64,000 bases of DNA from Triticum aestivum (Eukaryota; Streptophyta; Magnoliopsida; Poales; Poaceae): assembly GCF_018294505.1 (NCBI RefSeq), contig NC_057808.1, forward strand, positions 352,767,114 through 352,831,113, in the 5' to 3' direction. Position 1 is the first letter of the stretch, and every line of letters begins with the position of its first letter. Made by a program: the position numbers and the translations under genes. Below, one piece after another: positions 21,220 to 32,094 of the stretch. Under the pieces are notes generated by a model. It was not told where the DNA came from. It worked only from the letters and a program-made list of their open reading frames with translations, and searched no databases.

Positions 21220-21693
21220 CTTTTGGAGGCTGAAATGTGGGCCAATAGGTCGAAGCCAACGCAAGTCGTTGTCAACTTAGTCAACAAATGATTCTGACTT
21301 CATTAGCCGTTGGATTTACATCCAACAACCGGCATCCATCTTCAATCTCTCATCTTCTTCCTCCAGCGCCTCCGTGACCACCTGCTCCCGCCTCCCGCTG
21401 CTAGCAGCTCTGCTTAGCACGCTTCGCTGTGAAGCGTAACCCCACCGCCGGCCAGGCCATCCCTCCACCCCTCCACACCTCCTGTTCTTCTCCACCGACT
21501 GCCGAACCACACCACACCAGAACCAGTTAACCCTCGTACACCTCTCCGTCTGCGACTCCACTCCCGCGTCTTCCCATCTCCGGCTCGTTGTTGTCCGGGG
21601 CCTCGCCGTCGTCCACCACCTTGCATGCGCTCGGCGCGGAGTGGTCAACGTGGTCAACGAACGACATCCATCGGATGTGGACTGTACATGGAG
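21220..21693. repeat. First copy (left part) of a tandem duplication, interrupted by the MULE
   Basis: Homologous in direct orientation to 32641-33120 (shared GTCAACTTAGTCAA, CCGCTGGCCAGGCCATCCA-like, CTCGGCGCGG and GTCAACGTGGTCAA blocks). Its right part continues after the MULE at 32383-32640. Confidence 0.75.
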
Positions 21694-21793
21694 CTAAATT
21701 TTTTAAATAATACAATTTTTTTTAAAATTACAGAAATAATACGCAGAAAAAAGAATTTACAAGAATAATACACCGTCGGCCCACAGCAGGCCG
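21694..21793 (+). repeat. MULE left terminal inverted repeat
   Basis: Starts CTAAATTTTTTAAATAATAC, then ATTACAGAAATAATACGCA and AATAATACACC, matching the reverse complement of 32284-32382 with few mismatches. Confidence 0.9.
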
Positions 21794-21965
21794 ATCGGCT
21801 ATCAGGAGGCCGACTGCAGGCTGGGCAGCCACGCGGCGGCCTGTGGTTGGTCGTGCCACGTCGCGAGGGGGGAGGCAGCGGCCTGTCGGCGTGGTGCGCC
21901 CCTGTCGGCCTGCCGCCCGCCGATCGGCCACCTGGTGGCCGACAGGGTGCTGCCGACCTGACGCG
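21774..21965. repeat. Left subterminal palindromic repeats
   Basis: At least six short palindromic blocks of the type GTCGGCC...GGCCGA in about 190 bp. The same motif fills 32095-32310 at the other end. Candidate transposase-binding sites, by analogy with subterminal repeats of other DNA transposons. Confidence 0.65.
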
Positions 21966-22219
21966 CGCTGGCCAGCCCGCCCTTATCCTCTCCTTCTCTC
22001 TTTCCTGCATTATTTCTTCTCCCCTCCCCGCCCATATCCTCTCCTTCCTCCATTATTCTTCTCCCGTGGCTCATTCTGCTGTGTTCTTCCTCCTCCTCTC
22101 TCTATAGAAAAATGGCACACATTTGTACACCTAAATGAGCTACATTTTCGCGATTTTGGCACCGTGAATGGGTTCAACTCATTTAGGGCAGCCAAAAGAG
22201 GTGTCGATCTACTGACGGG

Positions 22220-22700
22220 GTAGCTCGTGGTGGTCGTGGTGAGCATTTTGGTGGAGGTGGTGGTGGTGAAGTTGGGGCAGTGTTCGTCGTTGGGGCAGTT
22301 GGGGTGGTGAGGTGGTGGTGGTGGTGGAGGTGGTGGAGGTGGTGGTGGTGGAGGTCGTTCGTCGTTCGTCGTTCTTCGTTCGTGGTTCTTCGTTCTTCGT
22401 TCGCACGCACGCTTCAAGGGTATATTTCAGCCCTCATTTTATTTTTCGTAGGTGCTCCGGGAGTATACGTAAATATTGTTATTTGCCGCGGTAGTATACA
22501 TAAATATTTGTGTGCGATTATTGTTTTTTGGCCCGGTAGTATACGGAAATATTGTTATTTGCCCCGGTAGTATACGTAAATATTATTCGTTCGCACGCAC
22601 GCTTCGTTCGATGTGAAAATAAATTTGTGTGTGATTATTGTTATTTGCCCCGGTAGTATACGTAAATATTTGTAGTTGCTACGGCAAATATTCATAATAT
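22220..22700 (+). promoter_or_regulatory. Transposase 5' UTR: GGT-rich tract and start of leader intron
   Basis: A (GGT)n-type tract at 22311-22355 is followed by TTCGTCGTTCTTCG repeats and the block CGCACGCACGCTTCAAGGGTATATTT (22402-22427), which recurs at 30006-30031 before the small gene. A leader intron probably runs from the GGTATATTT donor to AAAATAG at about 23347. Tandem blocks GGTAGTATACGTAAATATT occur at 22461-22670. Confidence 0.5.
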
Positions 22701-23357
22701 AGTTGTAGGTGTGTGAATTGTATTAGTTGTTAGTGGGATAATAAGTTGTTGCTTAATACTTGACACGTACACAGGTGCGGGATAAGAAGTTGGAAACATG
22801 AATAAAAAGTTGGAAAGAAGAGACAAGTTTTTTTTTTTTGAAGAGTTGGGGTCGGCATGTGCATAGCATGTCAGTTTGATGAAAATTTAATAAGCAAACA
22901 AAAAATAGGAAAAGTAGAACTACATGTTAAAAAACGTTTCAGTCCGTACCCGATGCCAATATGAAGCGGATTACCCGCTAACCTTTATTATGCGTATTTT
23001 TTAAAGTTTAACCCATAACAAGCAATGCCACACTGTTTTTTTTAAACGGCCACGCTGTAGTTTAACGAAAAAACTTCTTTGCAAGGAAGAATTTTACATG
23101 ATCGTAGAAATAAGACGCATGCCTTTTTCTAAATTATTTTAACATAGATTAAAATAAAAAATACATCAACATGGCCATATAATTCAAATAAACTGAATTA
23201 TCATATTTGTCGGTTATATTATTATTATTATTTGAGGCCTATTTATTATTAGTAAACATGGGCCTATTTATTATATTATTACTATGGTCCTGGTAATATA
23301 TATATAGACATGTCTAATACTTGTACTTCTATGTTGAAAAAAAATAGGTGAGTCGAG

Positions 23358-26159
23358 ATGTCCGATGTAGTGAAGTTGAGATTTTACTATGGTCCTGGTA
23401 CTGTCCAAACAAATGAGTTGGGAGCAGATCTGAGTGAATTTACTCACATAGAGGTTGCAATCAGCGCACCACAAACATGGTCTGTTAGTCAGTTGAAAGA
23501 ATGGATTGCGGCAAGTTTAGGTCTTGATACTGAAACACACACCGTCGGTGTTCATGCATTGTGGACACGGTCAAGTTCAAAAATTTACTTTTATTTGAGG
23601 CCAATAGAGGGAGACTCCGATTGGGTGCGGTGGTTACAAGGTTGTGAATGAAGGGGATGCAATCATGTTGCTTTAGTGCTTCCCGTCGTGAAGGAGGTCA
23701 CTACACATGAAGGGGAGGGTGGGTACGAAGGACAGAGCAGTCATGTAGAAGGAGGAAATGCTTATGGTTACGAACAAGGACAGAGCAGTCAGGTAGAAGG
23801 AGGAAATGCTTATGGTTATGAACCAGGGCAGAGTAGTCAGGTAGAAGGAGGAAATGCCGATGGTGATTACAATGGCGAGGTGGACGCTGACGAGGTAGAT
23901 GGGCACATGCAGAACCAGATGGAAGAAGAAGACACTGATGTTGAAAGGGGTCATGCCGATGATTCTGACGAGTCAGATGAAGAAGAAAATGCAGAGGAGG
24001 TCCCGAATCCTGCATGGTGGAATCATGACTTATCATCTGCAATGACCGTGAATGATGGACATGCTTCAGCCTGGCAATATCACCAGAACAATATTGCGAC
24101 GGGTGCTATGTATCCGAACAAGCAAGCCCTGAAGGATGCAATAATTAATTGGGCAATGTCCACGCAAAGGGTTTTCAAAGCTGAGGTGTCCAGTCAGAAA
24201 TTCCTCACAATGGTATGCAAGAATGCAGATTGTCCCGCAAGGGTGCACGGCTTTCTCCCTAAGTATGGCACAAGTTGGGTGATAAGTGACTTAGTTAATC
24301 ACACTTGTCTTATTCCCTGCATCCCTCAAGATCATGCCAACCTTTCATCCACGCTTATTGCTCGACTGTTTTACGATGAGATAGTGCAAGGCAAAGCTAT
24401 GGAAGTGAAGGCAGTGCAGACAAAAGTGTTCGCCAGGTTGAAGTACAGAATTTCTTATGGCAAGGCTTGGAGGGCTAAGCATGCAGCGCTTGAGAGAAGA
24501 TTTGGTTCTTATTTTGATGCATATGACTCTGTTGTCCACCTCCTCCACACCCTGCAGCAGCGGAATCCAAGCATGTATATCGATATCCAAGACATGTTCA
24601 TGCCAGAGTTCCCAACTGTGAGGGTTTTGCATCGTCTCTTCTTCTCTTTCGGTGTATGCATCGAAGCTTTCAGGCATTGCCGACCGGTGATATGTGTTGA
24701 TGGTACTTTTCTCACAGGCAAGTACAAGGGTCAGATACTGACAGCCATAGGTCAAGACGGCCAAAATCAAGTCGTCCCACTGGCATTTGCTTTTGTGGAG
24801 AGTGAGAACATTGAAAGTTGGACATGGTTCTTCAGGCAGTTGAAAATATCAGTTGTCAAGGAGAAGCCGAATGTGTGCATCCTTCATGACAGGCATGCAG
24901 GTATACTCAGTGCGATAAGGACACTGACAAACCCAGGCCCTGAGGAACAAGTTCCATGGCAGGACTTGCAGAGCCATTGGTGCATGCGCCATCTCGGGGC
25001 CAATTTCTTCTCGCAGTTTAGAAATAAGAACCTGATGAATCTGTTCAAAAAACTCTGCAAGCAGAACCAGTTATGGAAGTACAATTTGATACGCGACAGA
25101 CTTAATGTGTGCACGCAGAGACACGTGAGGGACAGGAAAGCTGCAAGAGATGCAGCGGTGAGGGCACATGTTGAAGCAGTAGCTGCACAGTTGGCAACAG
25201 GAACAGCGGCCGTGGAGGAGGAGGCTGTTGGGCTATGTGACCTACCAGGCTTTGACCCACCTGGTACTAGGAGAAGGCTCGGGAGGTCGATTAAAACCTT
25301 CGAGCAGTGGATAGAGCATGAGCCTCTGGAGAGGTGGTCTTTGCTACATGACACACATGGAGCAAGGTACGTTGTCATGACAACGAACCTCGCGGAAACA
25401 TACAACTTTGTCCTCATAGGAAACCGGGCATTGCCACTTACAGCCATCGTTGAGGCTATTTTCTATGGCACCGTCAAGTATTTCAGAGACAGATGTCAAA
25501 TAGCAGAGCAGCATATCTTGAACAACCCAAATACACGGTACTGTGAAAGAGTCACGAAGTACATGGACAACAAGATGCAAAAAGCTAGGTCACACACTGT
25601 AGTCGCCATCGGTAATCAAGAAAGAAGGTTTGAGGTCCGCTTAGCCAACAACAAATTCGGATGTGCAAATGAGTTGAGGACGCATGAGGTGAAAATTGGC
25701 AATGAAGCCTGGCCAACGTGTGAGTGCACATGCAATAAACCGAAATTGCTTCACCTACCTTGCTCACATGTACTTGCTGCTTGCGGGCAGCTTGGAATGG
25801 ACGCAATATCGTTTGTGTCTCCATATTTTCTGAAAGAGGCTGTCCTCAATACCTGGACAGGTGAGCTGATGGGTTTTCGATCAATGGGTAATTTCAACAG
25901 CGTCAACCCCGCCGATAGGCGTTACATTCCAAACCCAGAGCATATGCGTACAAGTAGAGGCAGACGGCAGTGTCAGCGCATCCGAAATGATATGGATGAA
26001 TCTGAAGCAGGAGGTCTGACTAGGCAATGCATTCTATGCAATGAATTTGGCCATAGGGACACTAATTGTCCCACTTTCGTCACTGAGCGTGGACGAGGCA
26101 ACCGGGGAAGAAGAGGAGGTAGAGGTAGTAGAGGAGTAAGGGCGAGAGGAAGAAGCTAA
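23358..26159 (+). pseudogene. MuDR-type MULE transposase, one in-frame stop
   Basis: A single frame of 932 residues is broken only by TGA at 23649-23651 (residue 98). Order: N-terminal domain of about 97 residues; acidic linker with three EGGNA(Y/D)G repeats; Zn-binding MuDR DNA-binding region (CKNADCPARV ... HTC, about residues 285-320); MULE catalytic core with CVDGTF (first Asp, about 446), LHDRHAG (second Asp, about 507) and NLAETY (Glu, about 678); SWIM finger CECTC...PCSH (about 788-806); CCHC knuckle CILCNEFGHRDTNC (about 891-904); basic Arg/Gly tail. All catalytic and zinc residues are present. TGA could come from CGA by CpG deamination. The part after the stop (from about 23676) is 827 residues and could act alone if re-initiated. 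Confidence 0.85.
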
Positions 26160-26170
26160 GCTAGCACTAG

Positions 26171-26460
26171 TTTGTTCTGAATTTATATTAAGTGTGCTGT
26201 GGCACTATGTTCTGAAATTTGTATTAAGTGTGGCACTATGTTCTGAATTTTTATTAAGTGTGACAGTATGTTCTAAATTTTTATTAAGTGTGCCACTATG
26301 TTATGAATTTTTATTAAGTGTGGCACTTTGTTCTGAATTTTTATTAAGTGTGACACTATGTTCTGAATTTTTATTAAGTGTGGCACTATGTTCTGAATTT
26401 TTATTAAGTGTGGCACTATGTTATGAATTTTTATTAAGTGTGGCACTTTGTTCTGAATTT
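26171..26460. repeat. 30-bp tandem repeat between transposase and PMD gene
   Basis: About nine units of TGTTCTGAATTTTTATTAAG plus TGTGGCACTA. Because 30 is divisible by three, it opens a frame of ten-residue repeats (LSVALCSEFL) that is probably not translated. Confidence 0.9.
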
Positions 26461-26473
26461 TGTATGTGCAGGA

Positions 26474-29098
26474 ATGTCGGGATTGTGGTTGCTGAATGGG
26501 GACATTGATAAGGGTCATCGTGGTGCGATATGGTATGAGCGCAAGCTTGAGCCTCTCGTCACTCGCACTCCTAAGGAAAACTGGAAGATACACTCAGGAT
26601 GGCTTCAGCGGTACGTGCTTTATTAATTTGCACACTGACATGCATATTAATGGTTGAAATGGGAGACAGTAACTGAAAAGTTCTCTGATGAAGGTTGAAA
26701 TGGGCCGGCCTTTTACCTTTCGCGCGTCTGGTTGAGTCTATCCCGGGTGAGAAACGCGTCGCCATCGATGGGTCTTTGCTGAGCTGCTTAGTGGACCGTT
26801 GGAGGCCAGAGACCCACACGTTTCACTTCAGATGGGGAGAGATGGCTCCTACTCTGGAAGATGTGTCACTTTTGCTCGGACTACCGTTGGCAGGTCATGC
26901 CGTAGGACCGTTGGACGCACCGGCTGGTTGGGAGCCAGCTCTTACAGAACGTTTTCACGGTGTTTTTCCGGATGCTCCCGATCCGGTATGGGAGCATCAC
27001 GGACCTAAGTATGAGTGGTTGCTAAATTTCCTGGTAATTTCCCCTACCTATTCTCTTCAAGTTATCGCGCATAAAGTTTTACAGAAAATAATTGCGGCTT
27101 ACTAAAACTTTCTCTTCGCTTAATGCAGATCCAGAACTTCCGGGCGCCGTTGACTGTGGAACAGATCACTCGGAGCCTCGAGGCCTACTTACTGTGGCTT
27201 TTCGGCAAGGTGATGTTCACAGAGAACCATGTCACCACTATTAGCACCCTCTACATCCCTATGGCACTCGAGATAGCGAGCGCTCAGACGGCGGATCAGA
27301 TCAGACAGAGGAGTTGGGGTTCGGCGGTGTTAGCGGCTACATACCGAGGTATGTGCAACGGTTGCCAGCTTACATCGAGAAAGCCAGCCCTTCTTGGATG
27401 CCCTCTATTCCTACAGCTGTGGTCGTGGGAGAGGTTCTCTATAGGGCGACCAGATGTACGTGTTCATGAGCCTATAGATGCCATGTTTGATGTTGACGGC
27501 ATCGACATGCCTACTTTCGGTCTGTGTTGGACTCGTCGCAAGGTATGCACCGTGTTGTAGTTTAATGCAACTTTTTCTGCACAAGAGATCGATCGATGCT
27601 AGCGGCTACTAAGCATTGAACGAGCAGTTCGATGCGTACACCGGGGTCATCTGGCAGCCCTACACGGAAGCAGCCATACAAGCGAGATACCCTGCTGGTA
27701 TGTCTGTGCTATGCACAAGGGACCGAGATTACTGGATGACAAAATCGAAGATCATCTTCGATGTCTTCGTCGAGGAGATGGCACAACAGAGGGTTATGAG
27801 GCAATTTGGTCTTCTGCAGTTGGAGCTACCTCCCCCTATAGAGAACCCGGTGCCAGCACACATCCACAAGTATTAACCAGTTTTTCAATGTTGCATTTTC
27901 TTTCATAGTACTCCATTCGAAGCTTTAGGTAATTGTTGAACACACACCACAATTTTAGGACGACAAGGAAGGGCATGAACAGGACAACTGCTGACTGGCT
28001 AGTTAGACTAGAGCCGTATGTTATAGAAAGGGAGACAGCAAACACAAATCTATGGCACGAGAATCACAATTTCGATCTCGATGAATTCAATCTCTATTTG
28101 CGGCGCTACATGACCGGAACACGGTTACGCATTGTTGAGTACTCCCACCCAGAGGAGTTACCGGATCCTAATCCGTCGGATATATACCCGAGCTATGATA
28201 CTTCGGGCTCTAGGCAGTACGCGGTAAGATATTTTTTCTTTACGTAATGTTGTCACATACTTTGACGTGCAAGAGACAGACATTATTAATCGTCATGGAA
28301 ATTTGCAGGCTACCTTGACACGCGAACTGTACGACGACGTGACCACCTTTGGACGATCACTATCGTCTGGACCTCTTCTTCATCATCGTCCAGTGGTACA
28401 GCCCTTCTTGGAAAGAATTCAGAATAAGATACGGACTGTGTACGAGGCTATCACGTGTACCCGGAGAACCGATGTTGTTCAGCACGAGCAGGAGCAGCCG
28501 CGTCACTCCATGCAACGACATCAACCACGTCCACGCCTAGCACAGCAGCCGACAACCAGGCCACCCCGTCCTGACCAACCTGGCAGTTCTACGTGGCACC
28601 CGCAGCACTCTGGTCCCACGTCGAGCTTCGTCTTTTCTCCACAGCCACAGCAACACGGTCCCTCGTCGAGCTTCGTGTTTTCTCCACAGCCACAGCAGCA
28701 CGGTCCCTCGTCCAGTTTCGTGTTTCAGCCAGAGCAGACGTCACACCCAGCAGGTATGTGTCTTCATATTTATTGTTTTCAATATTAATTGACGCGACCT
28801 CATTCTTCATGATGAACCGTTCCATCGCGTAGGGGCCTATGGATATCAGGCGTCTATGTCGGCATCACATGATACGTGGGGGAGTGATCAACATCCCGAG
28901 GACAACATACAGGCTCAGATGTCGCAGCACACCCAGTGGATGAACATGTTTTCGACTCCTTCACCAGGCCCCACACAGGATACACAGCATGACCAGGGAG
29001 AGTCTGAGATTCCTCCTCGTCACGTTAGGGCACCCGACAGGTTGAGATGGTCCCCGATTCCATATCCGCCTCCCCGCCAGGCCAGACGTCGTCACTGA
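26474..29098 (+). CDS. Plant mobile domain (PMD) protein, MAIN-like, in a MULE
   Basis: Seven exons with GT/AG borders keep one frame of 702 residues: 26474-26610, 26694-27033, 27129-27542, 27628-27869, 27959-28223, 28309-28753, 28833-29098. The first two thirds match the aminotransferase-like PMD family (WAGLLPFARL, RWRPETHTFHFRWGEMAPTL, DVSLLLGLP, DYWMTKSKIIF), the family of Arabidopsis MAIN and MAIL1. The C-terminal third is disordered, with three 16-residue repeats (SSFVFSPQPQQHGP) and a basic end (PPPRQARRRH). PMD proteins of transposon origin are known; cellular members act in gene silencing and genome stability. Here it may be an accessory protein of the element. No stop or frameshift was found. 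Exon 4's acceptor (GAGCAG|TTC) is the least certain border. Confidence 0.8.
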
Positions 29099-29473
29099 CA
29101 CTTCTATGTATCTGTATCAGTAGAGACATTACCATCTATTTATGTGTAAGACTTATGTCTATTCTATGTATGAGACAAATGACTATGTACTTATGTACGA
29201 GACATATGCCTACTCTATTTTAGTACTCTGTTATCGGAACTACAAGATCATATTTAGATAGAACATAATATTCATACAACGAGACATTGCAAACAATTAG
29301 ATAGAACTACATCTAAATTAAATGGTACGTAACTGAACTCACAACATACAGCATAAAAACTACATGAAGTCATCATCGTCATATGTTCGCGCCAACTTTT
29401 TCCCACCATATGTTCGCGCCAACTTTTTCCCGCCACCCGTTTCCCGCCACCCGTTTCCCTCCTCCCATTTCCC
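29099..29473. repeat. First partial copy of the Myb-gene 3' end and promoter block
   Basis: 29073-29380 is nearly identical to 30610-30895 (end of PMD exon 7, then 3' UTR of the antisense gene, then its last codons). It then jumps to ATGTTCGCGCCAAC and two TTTCCCGCC motifs (29426, 29440) before the gap. Confidence 0.8.
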
Positions 29474-29600
29474 NNNNNNNNNNNNNNNNNNNNNNNNNNN
29501 NNNNNNNNNNNNNNNNNNNNNNNNNNNNNNNNNNNNNNNNNNNNNNNNNNNNNNNNNNNNNNNNNNNNNNNNNNNNNNNNNNNNNNNNNNNNNNNNNNNN
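29474..29600. other. Assembly gap (N)
   Basis: 127 unresolved bases between two near-identical blocks. A collapsed or misjoined tandem duplication is likely. Confidence 1.
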
Positions 29601-29720
29601 ACGAGACATTGCAAACAATTAGATAGAACTACATCTAAATTAAATGGTACGTAACTGAACTCAAAACATACAGCATAAAAACTACATGAAGTCATCATCG
29701 TCATATGTTCGCGCCAACTT
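29601..29720. repeat. Second partial copy of the duplicated block
   Basis: ACGAGACATTGC through CATCATCGTCATATG repeats 29281-29385 almost base for base. Confidence 0.9.
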
Positions 29721-29836
29721 TTTCCCGCCATATGTTCCCACCAACCTTTTCCCGCCACCCGTTTCCCGCCACCCGTTTCCCTCCTCCCATTTCCCGCCAA
29801 CCCTTTCCCGCCATATCGCAGTCGTTCTTTCCCGCC
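29721..29836 (+). promoter_or_regulatory. E2F-type site array, promoter of the small MULE gene
   Basis: Six exact TTTCCCGCC motifs at 29721, 29748, 29762, 29790, 29804 and 29828, then a TATA-like CCTATAAAAC (29855-29864) and a leader beginning CATTGCAGTG. TTTCCCGCC is the canonical E2F binding site. The block is the inverted counterpart of 31395-31610. It lies upstream of the gene starting at 30285, with a leader intron between. Confidence 0.7.
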
Positions 29837-30284
29837 ATTTTCTCCTCTCTACCTATAAAACCCCCTTCAGACGGAGCTGCATAAGCATTGCAGTGTGCTG
29901 GTGGTGAAATTGGAGCACTGTGGTGGAGGTGAAGCTGTTGTTCGTCGTTCTTCGTTGGAGCCGGAGCACCGGCAGTTTGGTGGCCGCCGTTCGTCGTTCA
30001 TCCTTCGCACGCACGCTTCAAGGGTATATTTAAGCCCACATTTTATTTTTTGTAGGTGCTCCGGTAGTATTTGTTAATATATTTAGATGTCAACTAATTA
30101 ATCTGTCAATATTTGTAGTTGCTACGGCAAATATTCGTAATATAATTGTAGGAGGGTGAATTGTATTAGTTGCTCCGTTAATATTCTGTAATATATAGCT
30201 TCGTAATATATAGACATGTCTAATATTTGTTAGTGGGGATATTAAGGGGTAGGGTAGGTACTCAATGCGATTTGTGTGTTGCAG

Positions 30285-30587
30285 ATGGCTGAGGGTACTC
30301 AGTGGGTGCTTAGCCCTATTGTTCATGTCCAAGGCTTGTCTCCAAGTGTTGTGCAAGTTAGTGAAGTGGACCTCACTTTTGATTGGTTGAAGACTAAATT
30401 CATGTTGAAGCAAGGGTTGAAGGAAGACGATTTTGTGTACTACGTCAGCAGGAAGCATTCAGATGGCCCTGGGGAAAGAAAATTGATTGACATAACTGAT
30501 GATGGCAAGATTCAAGAAATGCTGAGCGAATGGGAATGGAAAAGGGTTGTTCAGTTGCATTGCTACAGGAAACCGAGTTATATGTGA
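30285..30587 (+). CDS. Small MULE protein resembling the transposase N-domain
   Basis: 100 residues from ATG 30285 directly after an acceptor TTGCAG; the leader intron starts near 30021. Predicted short beta/alpha alternation (VDLTFDWLKTKF, DDFVYYVSRKH, KLIDITDDGKIQEML, KRVVQLHCYRK) and size match the N-terminal domain of the transposase in this element. The 5' leader (29950-30240) is homologous to the transposase leader (22360-22740). It is therefore probably a duplicated, diverged copy of the transposase 5' exon under a different promoter. A PB1/ubiquitin-like fold is my guess. Possible role: partner or competitor of the transposase N-domain. Confidence 0.55.
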   Translation: MAEGTQWVLSPIVHVQGLSPSVVQVSEVDLTFDWLKTKFMLKQGLKEDDFVYYVSRKHSDGPGERKLIDITDDGKIQEMLSEWEWKRVVQLHCYRKPSYM

Positions 30588-30869
30588 TGCATTTGTCATT
30601 CGAGATCCGCCTCCCCGGCAGGCCAGACGTCGTCATTGCCGCTCCTATGTATCAGTAGAGACATTACCATCTATTTCTGTGTGAGACTTATGTCTATTCT
30701 ATGTATGAGACAAATGACTATGTACTTATGTACGAGACATATGCCTACTCTACAAGATCATATTTAGATAGAACATAATATTCATACAACGAGACATTAC
30801 AAACAACTAGATAGAACTACATCTAAATTAAATGGCACGTAACTGAACTCGCAACATACAGCATAAAAA

Positions 30870-31394
30870 CTACATGAAGTCATCATCGTCATCCTCGATC
30901 GATGCAGAACTCTTGCCCTTCGACGATGAAGAACTCTTGCCCTTCGACGATGCAGAAACCTTGCCCTTCGATGATGAAGAACTCTTGCCCTTCGACGATG
31001 CAGAAACCTTGCCCTTCGATGATGAAGAACTCTTGCCCTTCGACGATGCAGAACCCGAAAGCGGCGGCATGAAGATATCATCTTCGTCCTCGCTCTCCTC
31101 AGTCCATAAACATGGATTATTTGCTGCAATCCTTCTGAAAGTTTCACTCTTCGGCACCACTACCTTCTTCCACCTGTCATGCAACCTAAGAAGTTCTTTA
31201 CGTACCTCCTCATAGGTCCTTTTAGGCCACCCAGAACTACGTAATTGGTGAGCCAACTCATTCATTATGGTGTCACTACCGGTGAGTTCGTCCCATGGAA
31301 CTATCCTATTATCCATCCTGAAATCGGTAGCTAGCCTCAGAAGAGTCCTGCTCATCCCAGGGTGAAAACTACGATCGAAAGGATAATGGGACAT
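30870..31394 (-). CDS. Myb/SANT-like protein with Ser-Lys repeats, antisense in the MULE
   Basis: 174 residues from ATG 31394 (MSHYPFDRSF) to TAG 30870-30872. The first about 105 residues are helical with spaced Trp residues (WDELTGSDTIMNELAHQL, SGWPKRTYEEVRKELLRLHDRWKK), resembling the Myb/SANT-like or trihelix DNA-binding domain seen in second proteins of plant DNA transposons. An acidic spacer (ESEDEDDIF) and three 16-residue SSSSSKGKVSASSKGK repeats follow (48-bp DNA repeats at 30900-31050), ending in DDDDDFM. ATG 31394 is preferred because it lies about 50 bases after a TATA box on the minus strand. It converges on the small gene at 30285-30587. A role in DNA binding for transposition is inferred only. 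Confidence 0.6.
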   Translation of the reverse strand: MSHYPFDRSFHPGMSRTLLRLATDFRMDNRIVPWDELTGSDTIMNELAHQLRSSGWPKRTYEEVRKELLRLHDRWKKVVVPKSETFRRIAANNPCLWTEESEDEDDIFMPPLSGSASSKGKSSSSSKGKVSASSKGKSSSSSKGKVSASSKGKSSSSSKGKSSASIEDDDDDFM

Positions 31395-31441
31395 CTCAAC
31401 TACACTACACTGCAATGCTTATCCAGCTCCGTCTGAAGGGG

Positions 31442-31595
31442 GTTTTATATATAGAGACGAGAAAATGGCGGGAAAGAACGACTGCGGTATGGCGGGAAAG
31501 GTTGGCGGGAAATGGGAGGAGGGAAACGGGTGGCGGGAAAGGGTGGCGGGAAATGGGTGGCGGGAAAGGGGTGGCGGGAAATGGGTGGCGGGAAA
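31442..31595 (-). promoter_or_regulatory. E2F-type site array and TATA box of the Myb/SANT-like gene
   Basis: On the plus strand GGCGGGAAA (inverse of TTTCCCGCC) occurs exactly eight times: 31467, 31491, 31504, 31532, 31545, 31559, 31573 and 31587; a ninth at 31601 is degenerate. A TATA box (minus strand TATATATAAAAC, 31442-31453) lies between the array and the ATG. Layout suggests cell-cycle (S-phase) control through E2F/DP. Confidence 0.72.
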
Positions 31596-31610
31596 TGGAT
31601 GGCGGTAAAA

Positions 31611-32094
31611 GCGCAGTTTGGAAATGTCGATAACTTTCAAAACAAATGTTCATCACAATGGAAAAAGGTTCCCGCCTTTCAAAAATGCATGCAATTTTTT
31701 TGGAAAATATGATAAGAAATGGTTCGTGCCACTAAATGAATGTACGTCACCTTTGCTGGAAATATTCTCGTGTTTCCAAAAAATATCCATGACATTGTAC
31801 AAAATGGTACTCCCTTCATCCCATAATATAAGATGATATTACAATCAATATACTCACATATCACGTGGGTTAACAAATGTTTAGATGGATCATGACATTT
31901 TAAGAAAATATTCGCGTGTTTCTAAAAAAAGTTTGTGAAAATTTCAGAAAAACATTTTAAAAAATGTTGTGTGGTTTAAAAAAATGGTATTTCCATTAAA
32001 AATGTATTTGAAGAAATGTTACCATGTATTCATAACGTGTTAAAATATATACTTTTAAAAAATATCATCATGTATTATTAAAAATAGGCATGCA
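31611..32094. other. AT-rich MULE sequence, no gene
   Basis: Between the E2F-type array and the right subterminal repeats. Contains a Stowaway-like fragment TACTCCCTTCATCCCATAATATAAG (31808-31832) without a clear second end. Confidence 0.45.

Noticed and set aside
22010..22417. Pro/His/Thr-rich minus-strand frames
   Set aside because: Shadow of the GGT-rich leader of the transposase.
26194..26508. Frame of LSVALCSEFL repeats before the PMD gene
   Set aside because: Tandem 30-bp repeat; hydrophobic repeats are a by-product of the repeat and the frame is not continuous with the PMD exon.
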